In this document: positions 1 through 5,634 of the stretch, piece by piece | Layout of the letters: the number at the start of each line of letters is the position of its first letter | How positions within the stretch are numbered: the stretch's first letter is position 1 | Virus record (IMG/VR): IMGVR_UViG_3300020156_000088 | Coordinates: 1-20,138 of that record | DNA: 20,138 nucleotides | Source of the DNA: a virus | Reading direction: 5' to 3' (one strand) | The notes under the pieces: model-generated | What the model saw: only the letters and a program-made list of their open reading frames with translations | What the model was told of the DNA's origin: nothing | Database searches by the model: none | Made by a program: the position numbers and the translations under genes

Positions 1-372
1 GCTCAGCGCCCCCCGCACCCCTGCCGCCCACCCGCGGAGGACCCGGAGCGAACAAACCATTGAAAAGGTTGAGCTTTCAGGCACGACGTAAGGCATACCC
101 CCGCCGGGTATCGTCGCTCAGATGCACGGGCACACGGATGCGCAGCCTAGCTGATTAGCTTAGGCCCTTGTTATCGTTCAGGTTTCAGGCGTGTTGATAC
201 CCTGCAGCTCAGGCGCAGATACAATAGGATGCGAGAACGGGCGGGATACCGCTTAGGCCACGGGCGAACATGGGATTAAATGCAAGATAGGCTTGTGTTC
301 CTAAGCGAAACGTGGGACATTGAGTCATCGGGCAGACGGAAGCCCGGCCACTGAGGCGAGGACCGACACCCC
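1..372. other. Non-coding leader before the early genes
   Basis: No open reading frame of useful length is seen here. It contains an imperfect inverted repeat at 145-165 (GCCTAGCT, 4-nt gap, AGCTTAGGC) and two identical GCTTAGGCC nonamers at 158-166 and 251-259. A CCTAAG-containing 19-mer at 300-318 recurs upstream of the second gene. A possible -35 (TTGATA, 194-199) and -10 (TACAAT, 220-225) are 20 nt apart, too far for a convincing sigma-70 promoter. It may be the regulatory head of the early region. Confidence 0.5.
300..318 (+). repeat. 19-bp leader repeat, copy 1
   Basis: CCTAAGCGAAACGTGGGAC lies 54 nt before the first early gene. It matches 18 of 19 bases of a second copy at 636-654, before the next gene. 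A short dyad (CAAG-N5-CTTG, 283-295) lies just upstream, where copy 2 has a TCAM-N7-KTGA dyad. A shared promoter or leader element is inferred. Confidence 0.55.
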
Positions 373-579
373 ATGAACGCCCCCGTTACCCGCACAACCG
401 ATCTCGGCTGCGATTGGTACGCCAACGAATACGCAGACGGTTCAATGACGCTGCACAACCCTGAAAAGGGCCAACGCATAGACCTCGAACCCGCGAGCGT
501 GGAACGCTTGCGCGCTATCTTTCGCGGCCGTAGCCACCGCCCTGGTGGTCCAATGACGGTAGCTGCGAAGCGCGCCTAA
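373..579 (+). CDS. Small early protein of unknown function
   Basis: This encodes 68 residues with an ATG start and a GAGG-type ribosome binding site about 10 nt upstream. I do not recognise a family. The N-terminal half looks like a small beta-rich fold (the CDWYANEYADGSMTLHN stretch), followed by a basic tail rich in Arg and Lys. It is the first gene of the early array and is preceded by the 19-bp leader repeat. Its position suggests an early host-takeover gene, but nothing in the sequence gives a function. The opposite strand is also open here; that reading has no ribosome binding site and is rejected. Confidence 0.55.
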   Translation: MNAPVTRTTDLGCDWYANEYADGSMTLHNPEKGQRIDLEPASVERLRAIFRGRSHRPGGPMTVAAKRA

Positions 580-616
580 CCCCTCACCCCTTGGAACCCG
601 AACCCGGCCGACGCAT

Positions 617-631
617 TCAACATTTAGTTGA
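617..631 (+). promoter_or_regulatory. TCAM-N7-KTGA dyad, site A
   Basis: TCAACATTTAGTTGA is a dyad with perfect 5-bp arms (TCAAC/GTTGA). It lies in the gap between the first two early genes and is followed by the 19-bp leader repeat at 636-654. The right arm extends to TTGACA, which resembles a sigma-70 -35 box, but no -10 box is evident at the proper distance. It is one of eight exact matches noticed in intergenic DNA. Confidence 0.55.
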
Positions 632-635
632 CAGT

Positions 636-654
636 CCTAAGTGAAACGTGGGAC
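636..654 (+). repeat. 19-bp leader repeat, copy 2
   Basis: CCTAAGTGAAACGTGGGAC differs from the copy at 300-318 by one base. It sits 5 nt after dyad site A and 29 nt before the ATG at 684. A shorter match (GTCCTAAGT, 2319-2327) follows the dyad near 2289. Confidence 0.55.
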
Positions 655-683
655 GCTGCGACACCTACAGAGGAGACTCGATC

Positions 684-1265
684 ATGACCGAAGAAGCATG
701 GATCATCGTCTACAAGGCCGATGGTGACGACCTCAACTTGACCACGCGCCACGTCGGCCCCTTTGCCTCGCACGATGAGGCTTACGACGCCCTGTGCGAG
801 CTTCCTGCACCGATCAACGGCGGCCACAAGTTCATTCAGGAACTGGAGCAACCGACCGGCGTGTCGCGCCGTATTGATGACCAGTGCAGCACCCACAAAC
901 GCAACCCGGAACCCGGCCACCGCTGCGATACATGCCACCGCATCCGTATCGAAATGACGATTGTTCGTAAGACGGCAGGGGCGCTGATAGATGCCGGTTA
1001 TTTCGTCAGCGTGAACGATGGTGATGAAACCACCGTAATGGATAGCCGCATGGTTTCTGAAATCATGGCGGCCGTCTTCACCACGGATGAGGATTATTTC
1101 TACGCCCGGCGCGAGGCGACCGGAAAAGATCGGGACTACGATTCGTTCGTGCGGTTCATCTACGGGAACGACGGTCCCGACGTGATCAATGATTACAGCA
1201 CGTCGCTTGAGTCCGTGATGCGCCCCGTTCTCGACTACTGCGACACGCTCGACGTATACGCCTGA
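684..1265 (+). CDS. Conserved phage protein, apparently two joined modules
   Basis: This encodes 193 residues. The ATG at 684 is chosen over an upstream in-frame GTG at 648 because AGAGGAGA (669-676) sits at proper spacing before it. Residues 1-90 form an N-terminal module with a possible zinc-binding knuckle (C68, H71, C81, C84). Residues 91-193 begin with Met and carry an acidic, aromatic module (VNDGDETTV; FTTDEDYFYA; VRFIYGNDGPDVINDY). From memory, this second module occurs as a separate small protein in other proteobacterial phages, so the gene may be a fusion. No enzymatic motif is visible. It is driven by its own leader (dyad A plus the 19-bp repeat). Confidence 0.75.
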   Translation: MTEEAWIIVYKADGDDLNLTTRHVGPFASHDEAYDALCELPAPINGGHKFIQELEQPTGVSRRIDDQCSTHKRNPEPGHRCDTCHRIRIEMTIVRKTAGALIDAGYFVSVNDGDETTVMDSRMVSEIMAAVFTTDEDYFYARREATGKDRDYDSFVRFIYGNDGPDVINDYSTSLESVMRPVLDYCDTLDVYA

Positions 1266-1294
1266 CGTCCATCCCACAGAGGAGAGCACCACCG

Positions 1295-1552
1295 ATGACA
1301 CGCGAAGAACAATGGGCCGACATACAAGCCGCCGGCCGTGCCGAAGGTCGCAGCGCCCTGGAAGTCGCGCGCCTCGTCCACACCTACCGCGTCACATGGG
1401 AAATCGACGTTGAGGCGTCATCGCCCCAGGAAGCCGCCCGGCAGGCCCGACACCACCAAACCAAGCCCGACACTACGGCAACCGTGTTTGACGTCCACCG
1501 CGAAGGCGTGGAGCCCGTGCGGGTGGACCTGACCGAATTGGAGGAGCGCTGA
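1295..1552 (+). CDS. Small conserved phage protein
   Basis: This encodes 85 residues, with an ATG preceded by AGAGGAGA (1278-1285). The central part (TYRVTWEIDVEASSPQEAAR) resembles a short beta-alpha domain common in phage early regions, in which a strand is followed by a helix with an S/D-P-E-E-A-A-R signature. A later strand (TATVFDVHREG) completes the pattern. The molecular role is unknown. It lies 29 nt after the previous gene and is probably co-transcribed with it. The first 25 residues are helical and may be a separate extension. Confidence 0.7.
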   Translation: MTREEQWADIQAAGRAEGRSALEVARLVHTYRVTWEIDVEASSPQEAARQARHHQTKPDTTATVFDVHREGVEPVRVDLTELEER

Positions 1553-1584
1553 CCATGCCCCGCCCCATAACAGAGGAGTCCACC

Positions 1585-1740
1585 ATGACCGCGAAGCGTA
1601 GCTTTATCATCCGCGATAGGTTCGGCCGTCGCGTAGCAACTATTCGCGCGACTTCACACGCCAGCGCCTTGACGGCCTTTCTTCAGAAAGCAGGCGAGTT
1701 GCAATCGGAGCGCGGCTTGTATGCGGAGGCCGTCGATTAA
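1585..1740 (+). CDS. Very small early protein of unknown function
   Basis: This encodes 51 residues. An in-frame ATG at 1555 is rejected in favour of 1585, which has AGAGGAG at 1572-1578 and would otherwise leave that site inside the gene. The product is basic at the N-terminus (MTAKRSFIIRDRFGRRVATIR) with a likely helix after it. The stop overlaps the next ATG by one base (TAATG), so the two genes are probably translationally coupled. ATGCCCCGCCCCAT occurs both at 1555 and at the start of the next gene (1740), hinting at a local duplication. Confidence 0.55.
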   Translation: MTAKRSFIIRDRFGRRVATIRATSHASALTAFLQKAGELQSERGLYAEAVD

Positions 1741-1949
1741 TGCCCCGCCCCATGAACCCCGCCCGCCGGGCCGCTCTCGACACGGGCCGCAGGTTCTACG
1801 CTGGCCCGCCATGCCGCAGCGGCCACAAGGGCGAGCGTTACACGTCAACGAACGCCTGCCGCGAATGCGTGCGGCTACAGGACCGCCCCGACAAGCGGCG
1901 CGCCACCACCACGGCCACGGATGATCCGTTGGCCGAGCTGATAGGATGA
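1740..1949 (+). CDS. Small zinc-knuckle-like protein with DPLxxLLG tail
   Basis: This encodes 69 residues; an ATG at 1752 is an alternative start. The core reads R-F-Y-A-G-P-P-C-R-S-G-H, then R-Y-T-S, then C-R-E-C. This is the Cys-x3-His/Cys-x2-Cys arrangement seen in small zinc-binding modules, often at the N-terminus of phage HNH-type proteins. No HNH catalytic residues follow, so a stand-alone nucleic-acid-binding module is the cautious reading. The C-terminus (DDPLAELIG) resembles the ends of proteins at 9899, 13106 and 13771. Confidence 0.65.
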   Translation: MPRPMNPARRAALDTGRRFYAGPPCRSGHKGERYTSTNACRECVRLQDRPDKRRATTTATDDPLAELIG

Positions 1950-1961
1950 GGAGTTGAAGAG

Positions 1962-2249
1962 ATGAGTAAGGTTTACAGTGTCGATGTCATGATTTGCGCG
2001 ACGGCTTATATTCGCGCTGACTCGGAAGATGACGCCGTCAAGCTCGCTGGTGAAGCATTTGCGTTTCCGAATGACGCATCGGTTTCGAACCGCACATCGT
2101 TTGGTGAGGTTGCTACGTCCGGCGCTGACTATTCTCAGTTGGAAGGCGTGACCCTTTCCCCCGCCATGACCTTCTATGGCTTTGGCGGTGGTGAAGCACT
2201 TCCCTTTGATGCGTCGGCTTTCGAGTGCGTCTACGACTTAGACGATTAA
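1962..2249 (+). CDS. Small conserved phage protein, unknown function
   Basis: This encodes 95 acidic residues. The ATG is preceded by GAGGAG (1948-1953), which overlaps the stop of the gene before. It starts with a beta strand (KVYSVDVMICATAYIRADSEDDAVKLA), a strand-helix module of the kind often annotated as a conserved phage hypothetical. The remainder is Gly- and Asp-rich. Codons are visibly richer in A/T than in neighbouring genes, which suggests a separate origin. A gap of about 110 nt follows and contains a dyad, so this may be the last gene of its transcription unit. Confidence 0.65.
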   Translation: MSKVYSVDVMICATAYIRADSEDDAVKLAGEAFAFPNDASVSNRTSFGEVATSGADYSQLEGVTLSPAMTFYGFGGGEALPFDASAFECVYDLDD

Positions 2250-2288
2250 CCATCCCGCCCGGAAGCCCGCACACCCGTTGACCCAGTT

Positions 2289-2303
2289 TCACTATTTGGT
2301 TGC
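2289..2303 (+). promoter_or_regulatory. TCAM-N7-KTGA dyad, site B (one mismatch)
   Basis: TCACTATTTGGTTGC matches the dyad family except for the last base. It lies between genes, is preceded by GTTGACC and is followed by GTCCTAAGT (2319-2327), the core of the early leader repeat. The next gene starts 59 nt downstream. Confidence 0.45.
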
Positions 2304-2362
2304 AACGGCACGGGCCGCGTCCTAAGTTATTCAGACCGGACAGAGCAGAGGAGTCACCCGCG

Positions 2363-2659
2363 ATGTTTGAACTTCCGCCTAGGTTACAGCGCGCATGGCT
2401 GGCTCATCGCGGCGAGGCTATGGACGCGCTCGGCATGTTCCAAGGCTATGCGCCCAACCGGCCGCGCGTCCCCGGCATGGATACGGCCGTAAGGCTGGCG
2501 GTGCGGATTGAAAGCGGGCGCACCGTCGAGCAAGCGGCGGCCCGTGAATATGTCTACCGCTGGAGTCTCGCGCTCGACGCGCTGGAATGCAGCGCACGCG
2601 GCAACGGCCGCGCTAACCCCTTCGCCGCGCATTACGCGCCGCACCTTTTGGGAATGTGA
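2363..2659 (+). CDS. Small basic early protein, unknown function
   Basis: This encodes 98 residues. The ATG at 2363 is preferred because AGAGGAG (2347-2353) precedes it; an upstream in-frame start at 2300 would overlap the regulatory dyad and lacks such a site. The product is rich in Arg and Ala and predicted helical. The middle stretch (AVRLAVRIESGRTVEQAAAREYVYRWSLAL, residues about 42-70) could be a helix-turn-helix, but this is only an impression. The next gene follows after 9 nt. Confidence 0.6.
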   Translation: MFELPPRLQRAWLAHRGEAMDALGMFQGYAPNRPRVPGMDTAVRLAVRIESGRTVEQAAAREYVYRWSLALDALECSARGNGRANPFAAHYAPHLLGM

Positions 2660-2668
2660 GGTAATCCA

Positions 2669-3109
2669 ATGACCCAGTTTCGCAACTTCGACGCACCCGC
2701 CCGGCCGCAGCGCGTGACGATCACTTGGCGCATGGAAACGCCGCAGGATGACAGCGGCGACACGCCAGAGGAACGCGACGACGCGTTTTGGCCAGCCCGT
2801 GACGATTACGAGTCGGAAGCGCTGTTTCAGGTCTACCAGGAACAGGCCGAACTCAGGATGGCGGCTTGGAGGCGCGATGAATGGTCCTACGTCGGAGTCG
2901 TCGCCGTGGCCCATGTCGCGGTTCCGATCGGCGGCGCCTCGTTCGTCATGCACGAATTCCGCAGCGCGGGCCTATGGGGCATCGAGTCGGACTCTGGCGA
3001 CTACCTACGCGAGGTGTTCGAAGAGGAACGCCGCGAACTGAAACGCCAGCTTCAGGAACTCGGCGCGGCCCTACAGTCGGGCGAATACGATGAGGAAGAC
3101 GCGGAATAG
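2669..3109 (+). CDS. Conserved phage hypothetical protein
   Basis: This encodes 146 residues, with GAGGTAA just before the ATG. Residues 1-65 are Asp/Glu-rich and variable. Residues about 70-125 (WSYVGVVAVAHVAVPIGG; SAGLWGIESDSGDYLREVFEEE) match a motif I recall from many proteobacterial phages, where a strand pair is followed by G-L-W-G-I-E-S-D-S and a charged helix. No function is known for this family. The C-terminal end is a highly charged, probably coiled-coil helix followed by an acidic tail. It is probably co-transcribed with the gene before it. Confidence 0.75.
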   Translation: MTQFRNFDAPARPQRVTITWRMETPQDDSGDTPEERDDAFWPARDDYESEALFQVYQEQAELRMAAWRRDEWSYVGVVAVAHVAVPIGGASFVMHEFRSAGLWGIESDSGDYLREVFEEERRELKRQLQELGAALQSGEYDEEDAE

Positions 3110-3120
3110 CTGCGTCTGCG

Positions 3121-3140
3121 GTTTCAACTAATCAGGGAGT
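3121..3140 (+). repeat. Twin leader sequence, copy 1
   Basis: GTTTCAACTAATCAGGGAGT contains the ribosome binding site of the gene at 3150. An almost identical sequence is at 3551-3570 before the gene at 3579. Its TTTCAAC start resembles one arm of the TCAM-N7-KTGA dyads. Confidence 0.5.
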
Positions 3141-3149
3141 AATCACGTT

Positions 3150-3539
3150 ATGGCTGACATTTACGAACAACACCAAGCCGCGTTCGCCCAAGTCTCGGCG
3201 TTCGTTATCTTGGACGCCAGCGGCGAGCGCGTCGCAACGGTGGCGCTGAAGTTTCCCCGCGACGGCGCGGGCCGACTCTATGCCTATGTTCACATCATCG
3301 GCGTGGAAATGGTGCGAGGCCATGCTAACGGCTATGGCTACGACAAGCGTTCGGCGGCGGTCGCGGCGGCTATCGCAAAGGTTCCGGCATACGACGACGC
3401 GCGCGACCAGGACTCCACCTACGGCCGCCGCGTCATCGCAACACGCGCCGCGTTCCAGAAAGCCGCGCCCGCCATGGACTCGGACGACTGGACTCGCGTG
3501 CTGGAGCGCGCCGGGTTCCGCGTCCTACAGGCGGTCTAA
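3150..3539 (+). CDS. Conserved phage hypothetical protein
   Basis: This encodes 129 residues. The ATG follows the AGGGAG site in the twin leader. The protein starts with a strand-rich part (AFVILDASGERVATVALKFP), continues with YVHIIGVEMVRGHANGYGYDKRSAAVAAAIAKV, and ends in a helical segment. The Y-G-Y-D-K-R-S-A-A-V signature is one I associate with phage proteins of unknown role. No catalytic motif, membrane segment or signal peptide is seen. The strong individual leader suggests high or separately tuned translation. Confidence 0.7.
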   Translation: MADIYEQHQAAFAQVSAFVILDASGERVATVALKFPRDGAGRLYAYVHIIGVEMVRGHANGYGYDKRSAAVAAAIAKVPAYDDARDQDSTYGRRVIATRAAFQKAAPAMDSDDWTRVLERAGFRVLQAV

Positions 3540-3550
3540 CCGCGCCCAAC

Positions 3551-3570
3551 GTTTCAACAAATCAGGGAGT
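3551..3570 (+). repeat. Twin leader sequence, copy 2
   Basis: GTTTCAACAAATCAGGGAGT differs from copy 1 (3121-3140) by one base, and the similarity continues for about five more bases. It supplies the ribosome binding site for the gene at 3579. Confidence 0.5.
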
Positions 3571-3578
3571 ATTCAACA

Positions 3579-4358
3579 ATGCTTACGCCAGCCAAGGCTT
3601 ATGAGATTGCCTCGCAATGGGGTTCGCTCATGACGAACGGCGATCCGGGAGCCGTGTTCTACACGTTCCCGATTAACGACGGCCGCCCGCAATCTGAGGC
3701 GCACCGTCAACAGTTGCTCGATTATACATTTGACCTCATCAAAGAGGAGCGCGACGACACACCCGACGACGAACTAGACCCGGAAACGGCCGAACGTGTC
3801 GCGGAGCTGCGCGCCCTCTGGGATTTCTTCAGCACGTCGCCCCTAGGCGACGGAGTCGAGCGACCCGAGCACCCGAACCAGTTTCATCTGGCGACGGACG
3901 GCGCTAACGGCGCATGGGCGGCCTTGGACGCCTTCACCCAAGGCTATATCGAGGCGCTGTTTTTCACTGAGTGCGAGACAATGGCCGCCGAAGCTGCCGA
4001 GCGTCACGGCTCGGAGCGCCACGCGCGGGAACTCGGCTTCGCGGACCTCGCCCCCGAAGCGCTGGCGCGGATCATCGAGGATTGCGAGCGGTTCCAACAT
4101 GCGCAACTCAAAATCCAGCAGGGCCGCCAGATATTCGGAAGACGTCAAATTACAACAGCCGTGCTGTCTGTTCTGCGCGGCCCTGATTTATGCATCAAGG
4201 GTGGCCGTGACTTCTGGTATACCCGCAACGGCCACGGGTGCGGGTTCTGGGATGGCGATTGGCCCGAACCCTACGCCAGCGAGTTGACGGCAGCCGCGAA
4301 GGCGTTCGGCGAGGTAGACGCCTACCTAGGCTACGACGGCAAGGTCTATCTGTCATGA
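3579..4358 (+). CDS. Conserved phage protein, two-module hypothetical
   Basis: This encodes 259 residues and is the longest early gene. Residues 1-50 (AYEIASQWGSLMTNGDPGAVFY) look like a module found as a small protein in other phages. From about residue 110, QGYIEALFFTECE, then DLAPEALARIIEDCERFQ, then GRDFWYTRNGHGCGFWDGDW and AKAFGEVDAYLGYDGKVYLS follow the order of a widespread phage hypothetical family. The function of both parts is unknown. The stop overlaps the next ATG (ATGA), so the next gene is probably translationally coupled. The stretch at about residues 178-205 looks less conserved in style, but the frame is intact on both sides. Confidence 0.75.
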   Translation: MLTPAKAYEIASQWGSLMTNGDPGAVFYTFPINDGRPQSEAHRQQLLDYTFDLIKEERDDTPDDELDPETAERVAELRALWDFFSTSPLGDGVERPEHPNQFHLATDGANGAWAALDAFTQGYIEALFFTECETMAAEAAERHGSERHARELGFADLAPEALARIIEDCERFQHAQLKIQQGRQIFGRRQITTAVLSVLRGPDLCIKGGRDFWYTRNGHGCGFWDGDWPEPYASELTAAAKAFGEVDAYLGYDGKVYLS

Positions 4359-4690
4359 CCGGCCGCGAACCCCTCCCCGTGATCTTCCGCGCCGAGTGGA
4401 ACGATAGCCCTAAGACCGGCAACATTCACATAACGGCCGTTTTCCCGACGCTCCCCGGAAACTCAGACCCGCGCACGTTCACAGTTTACGCGCGTGTAGG
4501 GCAACACTCCGCCGGCTCTAAGGAGTGGTATCGGTCAACCCGCCCGGCCACACCCGAGGAATACGCGGACCTGCTGGCCGAGCTGCGCGGGATCTATGAG
4601 CGCGACGACGACTCGGACGCGGTGCGACTCGTGATCGCCAAGCGGTTCACGAAACACCACGATGCGAGCCGGCGGGAGGCGCTGCGATGA
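4355..4690 (+). CDS. Conserved phage hypothetical protein
   Basis: This encodes 111 residues starting at the ATG that overlaps the previous stop by 4 nt. An upstream in-frame start at 4238 is rejected because it would run 120 nt inside the previous gene. Motifs recalled from phage hypotheticals are PVIFRAEW, HITAVFPTLPG, TFTVYARVGQH and EWYRSTRPATPEEYADLLAELRGIYE. The order suggests a small beta-sheet domain followed by a helix. Its biochemical role is unknown. Its stop again overlaps the next start (ATGA). Confidence 0.75.
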   Translation: MTGREPLPVIFRAEWNDSPKTGNIHITAVFPTLPGNSDPRTFTVYARVGQHSAGSKEWYRSTRPATPEEYADLLAELRGIYERDDDSDAVRLVIAKRFTKHHDASRREALR

Positions 4691-4773
4691 AACCGCACCC
4701 CGAACCCGGTTGGATTCTCGCCCTCATCGGCGCGGCCCTTGTGGTCGCGTCTCACCTGCTAGGAGTCATCTGA
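4687..4773 (+). CDS. Tiny single-pass membrane peptide
   Basis: This 28-residue reading frame has an ATG overlapping the previous stop (ATGA). The sequence is a short polar N-terminus (MKPHPEPGW) followed by one hydrophobic helix (ILALIGAALVVASHLLGVI). The overlap and the clean transmembrane profile support a real gene despite the length. The next membrane-protein gene begins 2 nt after its stop, and its ribosome binding site (AGGAG, 4761-4765) lies inside this gene. Possible roles are inner-membrane interference or superinfection exclusion; neither is shown by the sequence. Confidence 0.5.
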   Translation: MKPHPEPGWILALIGAALVVASHLLGVI

Positions 4774-4775
4774 CA

Positions 4776-4946
4776 GTGCTAGCGCTTCTCTTGGCGATGT
4801 TGATCATCGCCCTAATCAGCTCCACTCGCGAAGGGCGCGCGGTGGCCCGCGAATGGATCAAGCCGCTAGAACGGCGGCTGCTCATCCCCGCCGTGGTCCT
4901 ATGGGTGCTGTTGCTCTGGCCCGCTCTGGAGCAACTGGCGAGCTGA
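4776..4946 (+). CDS. Small two-pass membrane protein
   Basis: This encodes 56 residues from a GTG start with AGGAG 10 nt upstream. Two hydrophobic segments (LALLLAMLIIALISS and LLIPAVVLWVLLLWPAL) flank a charged loop (TREGRAVAREWIKPLERR). An in-frame start inside the upstream gene is rejected because it lacks a site and overlaps a coupled gene. It is the last gene of the early array, and a strong terminator starts 29 nt after its stop. The topology is compatible with a holin or an exclusion protein; its early location favours the latter. Confidence 0.5.
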   Translation: MLALLLAMLIIALISSTREGRAVAREWIKPLERRLLIPAVVLWVLLLWPALEQLAS

Positions 4947-4974
4947 CCCGCGCCGATCATCGCTGAAACTGTAG

Positions 4975-5007
4975 ACCCGGCGGCCCGTCACACGGCCGTC
5001 GGGTTTT
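4975..5007 (+). terminator. Factor-independent terminator of the early array
   Basis: An 11-bp stem with one G-U pair (ACCCGGCGGCC / GGCCGTCGGGT) and an 8-nt loop is followed by TTTT (5004-5007). It directly follows the last early gene on the same strand. Confidence 0.75.
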
Positions 5008-5016
5008 CGCTTGCCG

Positions 5017-5141
5017 GGAGCCGCCGCACGGCCGCTACGGGCGAGCTGGAGCCGCCGCACGGCCGCTACGGGCGAGCTGGAGCCGCCGCACGGCCGGTCC
5101 GCTACCTCGCGCCACCTGAACCGCCGCACGGCCGCCACGGG
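5017..5141. repeat. 31-bp tandem repeat
   Basis: Units start at 5017, 5048 and 5079 with a 31-bp period. The first two are essentially identical (GGAGCCGCCGCACGGCCGCT, then ACGGGCGAGCT) and the third stops after about 19 bases. A diverged fourth copy (CCGCCGCACGGCCGCCACGG) is at 5121-5140. A 31-bp period breaks any reading frame, so this is not a coding repeat. It lies between the early terminator and a minus-strand terminator. Confidence 0.8.
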
Positions 5142-5147
5142 CCACGC

Positions 5148-5183
5148 AAAAGGGCCGCCCTATGGGTTCAACCGGGCGGCCCT
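5148..5183 (-). terminator. Minus-strand factor-independent terminator
   Basis: On the minus strand, AGGGCCGCCC (5183-5174) pairs perfectly with GGGCGGCCCT (5160-5151) across a 13-nt loop, and TTTT follows (5151-5148). No minus-strand protein gene lies nearby, so it probably ends a short RNA that starts near 5307. Confidence 0.65.
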
Positions 5184-5307
5184 AGCAGGGGTTCAGGGAT
5201 GGTTCGCGGGGTTAGCGTTTCATGGTCGACTCTCCCTAGCGGTGCGGCGTCAAAGACGGCGCTTCTGGTCATGCCTGAGCATTGCGCCCACGGTTCGCGG
5301 CGACCGT
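5148..5307 (-). ncRNA. Candidate small transcript 1 (minus strand)
   Basis: The dyad at 5307-5321 reads TCACTTTACGGTTGA on the minus strand, closely like the dyad before the nucleotide operon. A perfect terminator lies about 125-160 nt downstream. Between them the minus strand has an AGGGAGAG site (5237-5230) exactly 6 nt before ATG-AAA-CGC-TAA, a three-codon frame. A 34-codon frame also starts at 5272 (5168-5272, product ending PEPLLGPPG) but has only a weak ribosome binding site. The transcript could be a regulatory RNA, a leader-peptide RNA or a small messenger. The start point is inferred. Confidence 0.35.
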
Positions 5308-5321
5308 CAACCGTAAAGTGA
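5307..5321 (-). promoter_or_regulatory. TCAM-N7-KTGA dyad, site C
   Basis: TCACTTTACGGTTGA on the minus strand differs in 3 of 15 positions from site F at 5818-5832 (TCACCATTCGGTTGA). Downstream on the minus strand is the candidate small transcript ending at the terminator 5183-5148. Confidence 0.5.
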
Positions 5322-5445
5322 ATTCCCACTAAACCGATAGGGATTGACGGATATTGCGGCCCTGAACGCGGCCCCGCCTGACTCGACCACGGGTGCGGTC
5401 AAAGCCAGCGACTGCACCGACGACCAGGTGTGCCGGCGACCCCCG

Positions 5446-5580
5446 TCCTCGATTACGCTCCCAGGCAGGGCCTCCTCGATTACGCTCGGAGTCACCCCGT
5501 CCTCGATTACGCCTGGAATTCGGGCCTCCTCGATTACGCTCGGAGTCACCCCGTCCTCGATTTATTTTTCAGCGACCCCC
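5446..5580. repeat. 27-bp minisatellite, five units
   Basis: TCCTCGATTACG recurs at 5446, 5473, 5500 and 5527 with an exact 27-bp period. A degenerate fifth unit at 5554 runs into a T-rich stretch. Units 2 and 4 are identical, giving a 54-bp higher-order repeat (5468-5506 equals 5522-5560). Because 27 is divisible by three, several frames stay open. The plus frame reads SSITLGVTP-like nonapeptides; the minus frame (5307-5549) reads SVIEDGVTP/SVIEEA-like repeats with GAGGAC before a GTG in each even unit. None has convincing flanking coding sequence, so a protein-binding array is as likely as a coding repeat. Confidence 0.75.
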
Positions 5581-5596
5581 TCGGGGAAATCAAAAC

Positions 5597-5634
5597 GAAA
5601 AAACCCCGGCAGCTCGGGGGTGAGGCTGCCGGGG
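5597..5634 (-). terminator. Strong minus-strand factor-independent terminator
   Basis: On the minus strand a perfect 10-bp stem (CCCCGGCAGC / GCTGCCGGGG) with an 11-nt loop is followed by TTTTTT. No protein gene on this strand ends here, which implies a short RNA from the region to its right. Confidence 0.8.

Noticed and set aside
194-225. A sigma-70 promoter for the first early gene
   Set aside because: TTGATA and TACAAT are separated by 20 nt, and no better pair is seen. The evidence is too weak for a separate feature.
3143-3157. A further dyad over the start codon at 3150
   Set aside because: TCACGTTATGGCTGA has a mismatch in the right arm and overlaps coding sequence; it is likely chance.
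5446-5580. A CRISPR array
   Set aside because: Conserved parts are about 12-13 bp and the intervening parts about 14 bp, with units 2 and 4 identical. Real arrays have longer repeats and unique spacers.
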